Below are positions 25,110 to 33,979 of a stretch of DNA of 64,000 nt, piece after piece (position 1 is the stretch's first letter; every line of letters starts with the position of its first letter). The notes under the pieces were generated by a model. The model saw only the letters and a list, made by a program, of their open reading frames with translations, made no database searches and was not told the DNA's origin. Source of the stretch: Auanema rhodensis (taxonomy: Eukaryota; Nematoda; Chromadorea; Rhabditida; Rhabditidae); contig OZ059896.1 of assembly GCA_964057225.1 (NCBI GenBank), forward strand, positions 13,996,501 to 14,060,500. The letters run 5' to 3'. A program made the translations under genes and the position numbers.

Positions 25110-25200
25110 ACTTTTTCATTTTTATCAGTTGGTCAATTTGTTTCTTCTTGAACTATTTTCTTGAAGAACATAGTCAAGGTCGGTTCCGTGGTGTATCGTC

Positions 25201-25272
25201 GGTTCCGTGGTGTAGCGGTTAGCACTCAGGACTTTGAATCCTGCGACCCGAGTTCAAATCTCGGCGGAACCT
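25201..25272 (+). tRNA. tRNA-Gln(TTG) with duplicated head
   Basis: Head copy 25182-25195. Confidence 0.93.
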
Positions 25273-25366
25273 ACTTTTTCATTTTTATCAGTTGGTCAAT
25301 TTGTTTCTTCTTGAACTTTCTTCTTGAAGAACATAGTCAAGGCGGAGTTTTTAGAGATAAATCGTC

Positions 25367-25438
25367 CGTTCCGTGGTGTAGCGGTTAGCACTCAGGACTT
25401 TGAATCCTGCGACCCGAGTTCAAATCTCGGCGGAACCT
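25367..25438 (+). tRNA. tRNA-Gln(TTG), G1 to C variant
   Basis: Starts CGTTCCG, as at 5310. Confidence 0.75.
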
Positions 25439-25532
25439 ACTTTTTCATTTTTATCAGTTGGTCAATTTGTTTCTTCTTGAACTTTCTTCTTGAAGAACAT
25501 AGTCAAGGCGGAGTTTTTAGAGATAAATCGTC

Positions 25533-25604
25533 CGTTCCGTGGTGTAGCGGTTAGCACTCAGGACTTTGAATCCTGCGACCCGAGTTCAAATCTCGGCGGA
25601 ACCT
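25533..25604 (+). tRNA. tRNA-Gln(TTG), G1 to C variant
   Basis: Tandem neighbour of 25367 with the same acceptor change and spacer. Confidence 0.75.
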
Positions 25605-25698
25605 ACTTTTTCATTTTGATCAACTAGTCAATTTGTTTCTTCTTGAACTATTTTCTTGAAGAACATAGTCAAGGCGGAGTCTTTTGATCTAAATCGTC

Positions 25699-25770
25699 GG
25701 TTCCGTGGTGTAGCGGTTAGCACTCAGGACTCTGAATCCTGCGACCCGAGTTCAAATCTCGGCGGAACCT
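25699..25770 (+). tRNA. tRNA-Gln(CTG)
   Basis: Consensus body, anticodon CTG. Confidence 0.95.
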
Positions 25771-25864
25771 ACTTTTTCATTTTTATCAGTTGGTCAATTT
25801 GTTTCTTCTTGAACTATTTTCTTGAAGAACATAGTCAAGGCGGAGTCTTTTGATCTAAATCGTC

Positions 25865-25936
25865 GGTTCCGTGGTGTAGCGGTTAGCACTCAGGACTCTG
25901 AATCCTGCGACCCGAGTTCAAATCTCGGCGGAACCT
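25865..25936 (+). tRNA. tRNA-Gln(CTG)
   Basis: Last complete + strand copy. Confidence 0.95.
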
Positions 25937-26030
25937 ACTTTTTCATTTTTATCAGTTGGTCAATTTGTTTCTTCTTGAACTTTCTTCTTGAAGAACATAG
26001 TCAAGGCGGAGTTTTTAGAGATAAATCGTC

Positions 26031-26060
26031 CGTTCCGTGGTGTAGCGGTTAGCACTCAGG
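26031..26060 (+). pseudogene. tRNA-Gln 5' stub at the BEL/Pao junction
   Basis: First 30 nt of a G1-to-C type tRNA-Gln, ending CACTCAGG. Retroelement sequence follows without a gap. Confidence 0.9.
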
Positions 26061-26073
26061 TATACACGACATC

Positions 26074-29000
26074 ATGATCTCCTGCAGAACAAGACCAATA
26101 ATAATAACATGCGATATTAAAGCCGCATTTCTACAAGTACAATTGACAGAAAATCACAAGAATTTATGCAAATTCTTTTGGATAAAAAACAAAGAATACC
26201 CAATATTACACAATAATATCATAACCCTTCGATTCAACAGATTACCATTCGGTATCACTGCATCCCCCAGCGTATTGAACACGGGCATAAAATGGTTCTT
26301 AGAATCAAAAGTAGACAACCCATTAGCTTCGGAAATCCTGCACAACTTATACGTCGACAATATCATTCTTACAGCAAATACAACCGAAGAAGCTATAAAG
26401 AAATGTAAAGAACTATTCTCAGAAATAAACATGCATGTTCGCGAATTCTTGTCAAACGATGAACAAGTAATACAGAACCTTCCTGAAGAAGACAGATATC
26501 CGAATATGACAACCAAATTACTTGGGATATCATTTAATAAAGAAAACGACTGTTTCATTATCCCAATAAAAATAACAACGACTCACACAAGTTACACCAA
26601 GAGAATTCTACTGAGTCAGTTACATTCAATATTTGATCCCATTGGATTATCAGCATCAATACTGTTACCCCTCAAACTTATCTTGCGAGAAATCAGTAAC
26701 ACAAAATTATCATGGGACCAACCCATTGACTCAAACAGTATCAAGCAATGGGAACAACATATTACTCAGATTAACAATAAGCAATTAACCATGAACAGAT
26801 ATTTTAAGTTTTCTGAACATGAAACACAGTTATGGGTTTTCGCCAACCAAGCCATGGCCGCTTGTTCATATTTCCAAACAAATGAGAAGATTAGTTCTCT
26901 GCTAAACGGGAAATCACGCATAGCACCCAAAAATAAAACTACAATTCCACGATTAGAGTTACTAGCCATTCGTTTAGCTGTACGAATGGCATTATCTATC
27001 GTCACCATATGTCCGAAAATAGCGAAAGTTAACATTGTGAGCGATAGCAACATCGCACTATCATGGATTGTCTCACCAAAATCTCTCCCACTGTTCATTA
27101 ATAATCAAACAAATACTATAAAGAAACAGCTCAAGCAAATCGAACAAATAAGTTGCAATATAGAACTATATCACGTACAAACCTCGTTCAACACAGCAGA
27201 CATCGGATCTCGAGGTGCAGACATGGAAAACCTACAAGTTTCCGACTGGATTGAAGGCCCACATTGGTTAACTAAACTTTCCGTGCATAACCCTCTGACA
27301 TCACTCGGCTCACCTAACAACTCGAGCAGGAATAACGCAGAATTAAAATCGGAGCATCACAATGTTGTCCACATAATCATAGACAATCCTCCAACCCATG
27401 ATATTTGGAACATTCGTGAAAACTATGATGACGTGATCAAAACAATGACAACCGTAGGGAAATTATTCGAGAAATGGTTTTTCACAGTCCATCCTAACGA
27501 CGCCAACAAGTTGCAAAAAATAAAACATCTCACATCAACAGACACGCACACTGTTGAAGACATCAACATTATTGAAAAAATTTTGATCAGTAACAGTCAA
27601 TCTAATATGAGCCTTGATGACTTACAGCAAAGACATATAAATCTAAAATTCTTCAAAGATACATGGGATATTTATCGCGTAAGAAGCCGTTTACAAAATA
27701 CTCTTCTTCCCGAAGAGACGAAAAACCCTATATTCCTTCTTAAAACAAACCCCATAGTTAAAAAACTGATCAACAAAATACACAAAGACAATAATCATCA
27801 AGGCAAACATTTTACGCTTATTCAATTGAGACAAAAATTCTACATACCAAAAATAACCGGAGTCAGCAGACAAACATTGAAAAACTGTGTGACATGTAAA
27901 AGATTTCAATCACACCCTTATGAATTACCAGATATGCCATCGCTACCAAAAGATAGAGCGATTCTTACAAGAGCATTTTTTTCAACAGGGTGTGATCTTA
28001 TGGGCCCCTTCACCCTTCGAAATGGGTCTAAAGTCCATATCTGTCTGTTTACATGCATGACAACTAGAGCAATTCACTTAGAGGTAGTCACCAATCAATC
28101 CACAGTTGCTTTTATGAATGCATTCACTAGATTTATATCACGCAGAGGTACTCCAGAAATTATGCGTAGTGACTGCGCAGGAAACTTTATATTGAGCTCA
28201 AAAATATTAGAAACCCTTGAAAAAACATCGGATTACAACGAAAGAAGCTTACTAAACACACTAGCACAACAAAAAATTAAATGGATATACAACACTCCAT
28301 TATCACCCTGGAAAGGTGGATGTTGGGAACGTTTAGTAGGTGTAACCAAAGCTTCACTCAAAAAATGTTTCATTCCTAGTCGAATGTCCCTGGATGACTT
28401 ACACACAGCCATTGTAAAAATAGAAGCTATAATTAATACACGCCCACTCACCCATCCACACCCAGATAATTTAGATACTCTACCCATAAGGCCAATTGAC
28501 TTTTTAACATCAGCCATAAAGTTTTCATTACCTGAAAACAACGCGGATACTCATATATTTGATATCCATAGCGATATTCAAACGATTCAATCAACAGAGC
28601 AAGCGCTAGAAGCGCTTCAATTATCAGAAGACTCAGCATCTAAATTTTGGAAACGATTTCAAGAAGAATATCTAACAAGCTTAAAAGATATATTTAAGCA
28701 TAAACACCATAGAAAAAATCACACAAACATCTTCCCCCAACCAGATGAAATAGTATTGATACAAAACGACATGTTGCCACGAGGAACATGGAAACTAGGT
28801 CGCATCATTGAAACAATCACTAGATCAAATGGCAACATACGTTCAGCAAAAGTTGCAACAAGCAATGGAAACATAATTATTCGATCCATCAATCAGCTCT
28901 ATCCACTAGAGATAAGATGCAACACTAACAGCAACAAAATCATAGAAGACAACTCACACATAGTCCAAGAAAATAATAGCTCAACAGATAGAACCCCACA

Positions 29001-29829
29001 TACTGATATTGTATTAGACAATATACTTTTCGATCATCCTATAGAACATACAGATCAAACAATACATGAGAATAAAGACATAAATGATGTTAGCCATAAT
29101 TACGATATTGCATATGAATCAGATAACTCTCAACATGATAATACATACACTCCAGAAACAGAGAATAATGAGGATGCAACAAATGATCGACCTCAAAATA
29201 AGACAAAACAATCATCAGTAAAAACAGCAAAATATAGAGAACAAGATGATGTCACTGAGAAGGAAATTATAAAAGCCTTCCCACTAAAAATGTCCTATGC
29301 TACACACCAAAGAAAAAATAAAATAAACCCAAAAGTAGCAGCTGACATAATGAAAGCGCTTTCCTTACCGATTATAATAACTTCGACATATGCCGAAGAA
29401 ATCAATAATTGCAAGGACTCTAACATGTTCACCACAAAACTTATAGCGAATCCTCATTGCTCCCCAGAAATGGCAACATGGACAGTGATAATAACCATTA
29501 TGACCGTTACCCTCATAGTCTCTTGTCTATGCCGCATGAGTTACAGCCAATATAGATATAAGACATGGTCCAGAAACACTCAAATTATGCTCAACACCAT
29601 GAAATCAAAACATAAAACAATCTCCGTACAAGAAGATCATGAAACTGATCAAAAAATAACAGAAAATCACAATGATACGTTGCAATTAAAACAAACGAAC
29701 ACACAAGACGCTAATATTGTGGATCATGAAACCTTTCAAAAGCATATTTACCCTATTTTAAACCATACAAGAAGGCCACCAAAATTCTCTCTTTTTACTA
29801 GAGGGTCGCAATCATCTTTACCATCGTAA
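26074..29829 (+). CDS. BEL/Pao Pol, partial (RT, RNase H, integrase, C-terminal extension)
   Basis: 1251 codons from the first ATG; the frame is already open at 26062. RT begins near the first catalytic Asp (DIKAAFLQV). The palm box reads YVDN at residues 93-96 where YVDD is usual, so a catalytic Asp appears lost. RNase H about 200-400. Integrase: zinc-binding CVTCKRF near 605, then core Asp in CDLMGPF near 640, Asp in RSDCAGNF near 700 and Glu in GGCWERL near 750. Beyond about 950 it is acidic and polar, ending with two hydrophobic segments, the second membrane-like (about 1140-1160). Stops at TAA 29827-29829; the same frame continues into the envelope region. Confidence 0.85.
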   Translation: MISCRTRPIIITCDIKAAFLQVQLTENHKNLCKFFWIKNKEYPILHNNIITLRFNRLPFGITASPSVLNTGIKWFLESKVDNPLASEILHNLYVDNIILTANTTEEAIKKCKELFSEINMHVREFLSNDEQVIQNLPEEDRYPNMTTKLLGISFNKENDCFIIPIKITTTHTSYTKRILLSQLHSIFDPIGLSASILLPLKLILREISNTKLSWDQPIDSNSIKQWEQHITQINNKQLTMNRYFKFSEHETQLWVFANQAMAACSYFQTNEKISSLLNGKSRIAPKNKTTIPRLELLAIRLAVRMALSIVTICPKIAKVNIVSDSNIALSWIVSPKSLPLFINNQTNTIKKQLKQIEQISCNIELYHVQTSFNTADIGSRGADMENLQVSDWIEGPHWLTKLSVHNPLTSLGSPNNSSRNNAELKSEHHNVVHIIIDNPPTHDIWNIRENYDDVIKTMTTVGKLFEKWFFTVHPNDANKLQKIKHLTSTDTHTVEDINIIEKILISNSQSNMSLDDLQQRHINLKFFKDTWDIYRVRSRLQNTLLPEETKNPIFLLKTNPIVKKLINKIHKDNNHQGKHFTLIQLRQKFYIPKITGVSRQTLKNCVTCKRFQSHPYELPDMPSLPKDRAILTRAFFSTGCDLMGPFTLRNGSKVHICLFTCMTTRAIHLEVVTNQSTVAFMNAFTRFISRRGTPEIMRSDCAGNFILSSKILETLEKTSDYNERSLLNTLAQQKIKWIYNTPLSPWKGGCWERLVGVTKASLKKCFIPSRMSLDDLHTAIVKIEAIINTRPLTHPHPDNLDTLPIRPIDFLTSAIKFSLPENNADTHIFDIHSDIQTIQSTEQALEALQLSEDSASKFWKRFQEEYLTSLKDIFKHKHHRKNHTNIFPQPDEIVLIQNDMLPRGTWKLGRIIETITRSNGNIRSAKVATSNGNIIIRSINQLYPLEIRCNTNSNKIIEDNSHIVQENNSSTDRTPHTDIVLDNILFDHPIEHTDQTIHENKDINDVSHNYDIAYESDNSQHDNTYTPETENNEDATNDRPQNKTKQSSVKTAKYREQDDVTEKEIIKAFPLKMSYATHQRKNKINPKVAADIMKALSLPIIITSTYAEEINNCKDSNMFTTKLIANPHCSPEMATWTVIITIMTVTLIVSCLCRMSYSQYRYKTWSRNTQIMLNTMKSKHKTISVQEDHETDQKITENHNDTLQLKQTNTQDANIVDHETFQKHIYPILNHTRRPPKFSLFTRGSQSSLPS

Positions 29830-31362
29830 CTGGCAATCATCTTGGCTCTCTGTATTGGAAGCTGCAGCTCTTGCTCCGATGTCTATGTTCAACATTTCGT
29901 TAACATAAGATGCGATGAAAACCTAGTCTGTTATCACGAATACAGTCAAGATATAATATTCTCTCCTGGAACAAAACAGTTATGTATCAACATAATACAC
30001 TCTAATCATGAAATCGGTCAATTCAAAATAACGTAATTATATACTGAACATGTCTGCCGAAAGAATATTAGATACTTCACTAGACAGACAACAGTTAACA
30101 TACTGAGTATATTACGATGTCGTCACCGAGGCTCCTGTAACGGAACATGTGAAACTAACTCGCTTCATAATAAAATCAAAGAACTACAACCATACACCTT
30201 TCCTTCACAATCCGGTTGTTTTACATCGTCGGCGAGATTTTACACATGTCCTATGATTTGGAAAGATCCATGTCTTTTCTACAAAATAGAGTATATACCC
30301 ATCACAGAAGAAGTATACGAAGTCTATACTTGTGATAGTTGGTTCACCCAAACTGTATTCAGTACAGAAACAACACTACTCCAGCAGAAAAACAATTACA
30401 ATATCACTCTACAACCTTACACAAAAAATCGTGAACAACTTTTCAATATAACAACGTTATCACAATCACAACCTCCTCCAGAAATGTACACAAAATTATT
30501 TTTTTCCTCGAAAGAAAACACGTACATTACGGATATACATACAAAGGGAATAGTTCAATGTGCAACAGAGGAAGCCGCATTAAAACATTTCAACAATTGT
30601 ACAGTATCCTCATTTTGCCCATGCACATTTAACAGATTTGATGAAATAAAATGTAGGTGTGATACCCCTACTTTTGAAAAAATGTCCAATACATCAGACA
30701 TGAGATCTCCTAACCACAACTTCAAAACTAAAGATAACACGTTATCATTCTCTACAAATTTAGACGAAAGTTTTGTTACGGTCGATTCATCTCTATTCTT
30801 AAACTCAGTCATTTTTTCCAACAATCTGCCTTGTGCACCTGCCCTCACAAAACTATCAGGTTGCTACTCCTGCGGGCAGGGTGCGTTCGCAGAGTTCCAA
30901 TGCCTTACGGCAGAAGAAACATGGATTTCTATCGAATGTCAAAGAGAAGTATTCATGATAAAATGTTCTCCAAAAGTAGCAATCACGGAAGTAACAATCA
31001 AAAGAGAAAATTCTCAAATTGATGAATTCTGCTATACCACATGCGACAATAAAAAAATTGAGATCATTATTAAGGGAACATTACACCACATAGCAAGCAC
31101 AGATGAAATAAACGAAAGTGACTCAAAAGAGGGTACAGAATCCAAATCCATTGACTTTGCTCCAATCTTCAAACTAATCCTATCAAAGTTGGGAATCATA
31201 CTGATAGGCATTGTCATTACCGCTACTATAGGATATGTAGCATGCACGCCAATGATATACTTTGTATTGTTAAATACAGTATTAGCCATACAATGGATGG
31301 CCAAAAGGATGATTGCAATATACAGAAATTTCACAGCCTCACTTCGAGATCAGAGATTTTAA
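29830..31362 (+). pseudogene. Envelope gene of the BEL/Pao element, phlebovirus Gc-like, broken
   Basis: In the same frame as pol. It opens right after the pol stop with a short hydrophobic, signal-like stretch, then a Cys-rich ectodomain, and is interrupted by an in-frame TAA at 30034-30036. The later part (from ATG 30253, 369 codons) has many paired Cys, including GCYSCGQGA, several N-glycosylation sequons, a membrane-spanning segment near residues 310-340 and a short tail. Cys spacing recalls the phlebovirus G2/Gc-like fusion proteins known from nematode BEL elements (family knowledge, not a search). With the upstream stop and the lost RT Asp, this copy should be inactive. Confidence 0.7.
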
Positions 31363-31433
31363 TAAAGAAGATAGAAAAGGTAGAATAAACAAAAGCAAAG
31401 TATAAACTAAAATTCACATAAATAAAATAAACC

Positions 31434-31452
31434 AAGGAGAGAAGAGAAGGGA
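31434..31452 (+). other. Purine-rich tract, possible polypurine tract
   Basis: AAGGAGAGAAGAGAAGGGA, 71 nt after the envelope stop, where a BEL polypurine tract would be expected. If real, the 3' LTR would start near 31453 and be about 1.07 kb long, not 187 bp. Confidence 0.45.
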
Positions 31453-31636
31453 TTAATTTCTGAAATAATAAAGTAACACGAATCTGCTAGTTTTAATTAA
31501 GATATCTAATCTGTAGTATTGAATTACATAATAACTCGTTAACAGACGTTTAATGGATAATATCAAAAACAGAAGGATATCATATTAATCTCTGAATGAC
31601 GTAATAGACACATATCATAGACCAGACGTCAACCAG

Positions 31637-31643
31637 TATATAA
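31637..31643 (+). promoter_or_regulatory. TATA box upstream of the gag-like ORF
   Basis: TATATAA, 35 bp before the ATG at 31678. It may be an LTR (U3) promoter or that of a small independent gene. Confidence 0.5.
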
Positions 31644-31677
31644 GGTGGCAAAACAAGTTTGCCTCAACTCAGTAGTA

Positions 31678-32136
31678 ATGGAGGATATAACGTCTAACTT
31701 AGAGAACACTTCCTTCGAGGAAGATCTCAAAAAGTATTCGCATCTACCCAATACTACTGCAAGCCTGAGACAGCTAATGGTCCTTGAAAAAAGGTTCTAT
31801 GACAACCTGGCCAGCGCTGTGAACCACCTATCCGAGAGGCTGGACAACATTAACCACTCTCTGAATTTGAAACTGGACAACCTAGCCGTCCAAACCGCGC
31901 CTAAGGCCTCCTGCATCTTTGGCAGCAAACCGACCGCTGATGGTCACCGAACCGCAGCTTGCCCAATATATCCCTCGTCTCCAGAGCGGACTTTACGTCT
32001 ACATGAATTGGGACTATGTATCAGATGCTTGAACCCGAAACATCCGGACACATGCGAGGTATCTTGTTACAGATGCAAAGCAGAGACCCACCATGGAGTT
32101 GTATGTGGGGAGACCAAACGTAAAAGACCCATGTAG
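31678..32136 (+). CDS. Gag-like zinc-knuckle protein, BEL/Pao type
   Basis: 152 residues from the first ATG; the frame is open from 31645. N-terminal half predicted helical and amphipathic (about 1-75). The C-terminal half has BEL-gag-like zinc-binding motifs: a degenerate first one (CIFGS lacks its second Cys), CIRCLNPKHPDTC (C-X2-C-X4-H-X3-C) and CYRCKAETHHGVVC (C-X2-C-X4-H-X4-C). It ends TAG after a basic KRKRPM tail. Its codons are more GC-rich than the neighbouring pol and env, suggesting a different source or selection. It lies downstream of env, the wrong place for gag, so it may be a nested element, an LTR-embedded ORF or a co-opted gag gene. Confidence 0.6.
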   Translation: MEDITSNLENTSFEEDLKKYSHLPNTTASLRQLMVLEKRFYDNLASAVNHLSERLDNINHSLNLKLDNLAVQTAPKASCIFGSKPTADGHRTAACPIYPSSPERTLRLHELGLCIRCLNPKHPDTCEVSCYRCKAETHHGVVCGETKRKRPM

Positions 32137-32190
32137 GTCTTTACACTCTTGCCGGGAGTGTCGCGATAAGCGAGTAGGTTTTGTTTTTGT

Positions 32191-32222
32191 TATCTCTATC
32201 TCTCTCTATATATATATACCTC

Positions 32223-32269
<47 letters not shown>

Positions 32270-32293
32270 ATCTCTATCTCTCTTTATCTTCTT
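32191..32293. repeat. (CT)n microsatellite
   Basis: TCTC/TATC repeats between the gag-like ORF and the LTR-like end. Confidence 0.95.
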
Positions 32294-32340
32294 CCATTGT
32301 AACTAGATCAAAACACATATGCACAACATATGTGTTAACA

Positions 32341-32527
32341 TGTGGCATAAGTAACAGTTTATTTCAGACGACCGCCCAACAACGGAGGACAGTCTTACAT
32401 TTTCAACGTTCGCAGTCAGTGATTTTATTCCGTGCTTGTCTTGTTAATTCATCAATAAACCTTTTTCTACATATTCGCTTTGTGTTTTACTTCTAATCAT
32501 ACCATACACTTGTGGTATAACGCCACA
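32341..32527 (+). repeat. LTR-like 3' end of the BEL/Pao element
   Basis: Starts TGTGGC and ends GCCACA, a perfect 6-bp inverted terminal repeat of TG...CA form. AATAAA lies at 32454-32459. Tandem-array spacer in reverse orientation starts at 32528. No second copy is present to prove the LTR. Confidence 0.6.
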
Positions 32528-32598
32528 GCCTTGACTATGTTCTTCGTGAAGATAGTTCAAAAAGAAACAAATTGACCAACTGATGAAAATAAAAAAGT

Positions 32599-32670
32599 AG
32601 GTTCCGCCGAGATTTGAACTCGGGTCGCAGGATTCAAAGTCCTGAGTGCTAACCGCTACACCACGGAACC
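32599..32670 (-). tRNA. tRNA-Gln(TTG), inverted copy
   Basis: Complete consensus tRNA in reverse orientation. Its flanks are diverged versions of the array spacer. Confidence 0.93.
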
Positions 32671-32764
32671 GACGGTTTAGCTCTGAAGACTCCGCCTTGA
32701 CTATGTTATTCGTGAAGATAGTTCAAGAAGAAAGAGATTGACCACCTGATAAAAATGAAAAAGT

Positions 32765-32820
32765 AGGTTCCGCCGAGATTTGAACTCGGGTCGCAGGATT
32801 CAATGTCCTGAGTGCTAACC
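32765..32820 (-). pseudogene. tRNA-Gln(TTG) fragment, 5' end missing
   Basis: 3'-terminal 56 nt; T33 of the anticodon loop is A (CATTGAA). The first 16 nt are replaced by AT-rich sequence. Confidence 0.85.
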
Positions 32821-33157
32821 AAATTCTTGTCATAATTTCATTTTTTAAATTTTAATCGTTAAAAAATATTTAAATTCCGCAAGCACAATCACATATTTGC
32901 TCTAGTAAAACTAGACGCAAACGCGACGCGACACGCAAACGCGTCAGTATTTTATATGAATTTTTTCAGTATGGGCTTGAACTCGGGTCGCAGGATTCAA
33001 TGTCCTGAGTGCTAACCAAATTTTTGTAATAATTTCATTTTTTAAATTTTAATCGTTAAAAAATATTTAAATTCCGCAAGCACAATCACATATTTGCTCT
33101 AGTAAAACTAGGCGCAAACGCGTCAGTATTTTATATGAATTTTCTCAGTATGGGCTT
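32821..33157. repeat. Tandem duplication with tRNA remnant and gene upstream region
   Basis: 32821-32977 and 33018-33157 are near-copies: both run from AAATT(C/T)TTGT to CAGTATGGGCTTG, the second lacking about 20 bp around GACGCAAACGCGACGCGAC. Between them, 32978-33017 holds 40 nt of the tRNA fragment. The second copy runs into the first codons of the gene at 33150; the first copy has the same ATGGGCTTG followed by tRNA. Confidence 0.85.
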
Positions 33158-33979
33158 GCAAGATGATCCTCGTGTTCAACAATTGCAGCAGAAAGTGACA
33201 ATTGAAGATCTACTGACGCTCTACTTCAAATGTATATATGGCGAAGATCAGATCCAGAGAATGAAAAACAAGATAAAAAACATTTTGGTGAAATGTGATG
33301 AAAAAGAAGAGCTATTTGAGGTTGGCTTATATATTATTAATATATTTATTATGTCACAATACATTTCAGAAAGTTTTGCAAAATAACGAGAACGAAGTGA
33401 AGCCTTTTCTGGAAGAATGTTTGAATTCTTTTCGTGAAGTAAGTGGTGTTTATAACTATTAAATCAGTAATTTAGTAGCTTTCTAATGTATTATTTCAGA
33501 CGTCGTTAAACTGTGCAAAGACCCACACGCCTGAAACTCTATTGATGCTGTCGAAGTTCTTCATCATACTTGGCGATTTTCGACTTGCCAGTGAAATGAT
33601 ATGGGGTTGTGCGTTACTCGCATTACAAAGTAATTTTCATTTCTTAATATTTATTCAATGTATTCGTTTCAAGATTTTATCACGGATCGCTCTCTCAAAG
33701 TCATGCTTCATTCACATGAGGCGAAGAGACGTTTTGCAAGAGCCCTTTCAAGTGATATTAGACTCCGATTTTCTGTTTTTGAAGGGTAAGTGTGAAAATT
33801 TGGTCAATTTTTGTATTATTTGTTTTAGGTGTCACTCAGCTCTTTACACCAACAGGTATAATGCTTTGGATGTGAATGAAGCTGTTGAGTATGCAAACGA
33901 GTTTATAAAACAGCTTCGAGAATTCGAATTATCAGATGAAAAAAAGAAAGAATTGGAGAAGAGCAGTTTTGATTATTAG
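33150..33979 (+). CDS. Unrecognised helical protein, HEPN/PaREP1-like at best (5 exons)
   Basis: Exons 33150-33320, 33370-33438, 33500-33629, 33674-33785, 33829-33979; introns 43-61 nt, all phases consistent; stop TAG. About 210 residues, start MGLQDDP at 33150; an in-frame ATG at 33135 is also possible, but TTTCTCAG just before 33150 could be a splice acceptor. No signal peptide or membrane segment. The C-terminal half is a helical bundle: the stretch ASEMIWGCALLALQ followed by an Arg-X6-His (RSLKVMLH) and a last helix with EAVEYANEFIKQL recalls HEPN/PaREP1 bundles, where Rx4-6H is the RNase motif. That is a weak resemblance by eye. The upstream region is tandemly duplicated. Confidence 0.75.

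Larger units (their letters stand above)
21405..26060 (+). repeat. tRNA-Gln tandem array, right block (a 3' half, 23 full copies, a 5' stub)
   Basis: Continuation of the array after the Gypsy element. The block 21540-23000 repeats 8042-9500 at an offset of 13498 bp, including a shared anticodon-stem variant (8374 and 21872). It ends abruptly at 26060 after 30 nt of a tRNA gene, where BEL/Pao sequence starts. Confidence 0.96.
26061..32527 (+). mobile_element. BEL/Pao retroelement, 5'-truncated and decayed
   Basis: Starts inside the RT domain at the tRNA junction: no 5' LTR, gag, protease or RT N-terminus. RNase H, integrase and an envelope frame follow, then a separate gag-like ORF and an LTR-like 3' end. 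Beyond it lies inverted tRNA-array sequence. Coding strand is very A-rich, unlike the Gypsy element. Confidence 0.85.

Noticed and set aside
374..26052. Dozens of 64-76 residue + strand ORFs sharing the text RRFRGVAVSTQD
   Set aside because: They are translations of the tRNA-Gln unit and spacer. They repeat every 166 bp, begin at TTG codons and follow tRNA structure, not protein constraint.
1..26060. CRISPR-like array
   Set aside because: Regular spacing comes from whole tRNA genes. Spacers are near-identical, the genome is eukaryotic and there are no cas genes.
26154..28639. - strand ORFs opposite the BEL/Pao pol
   Set aside because: Antisense shadows of the A-rich coding strand.
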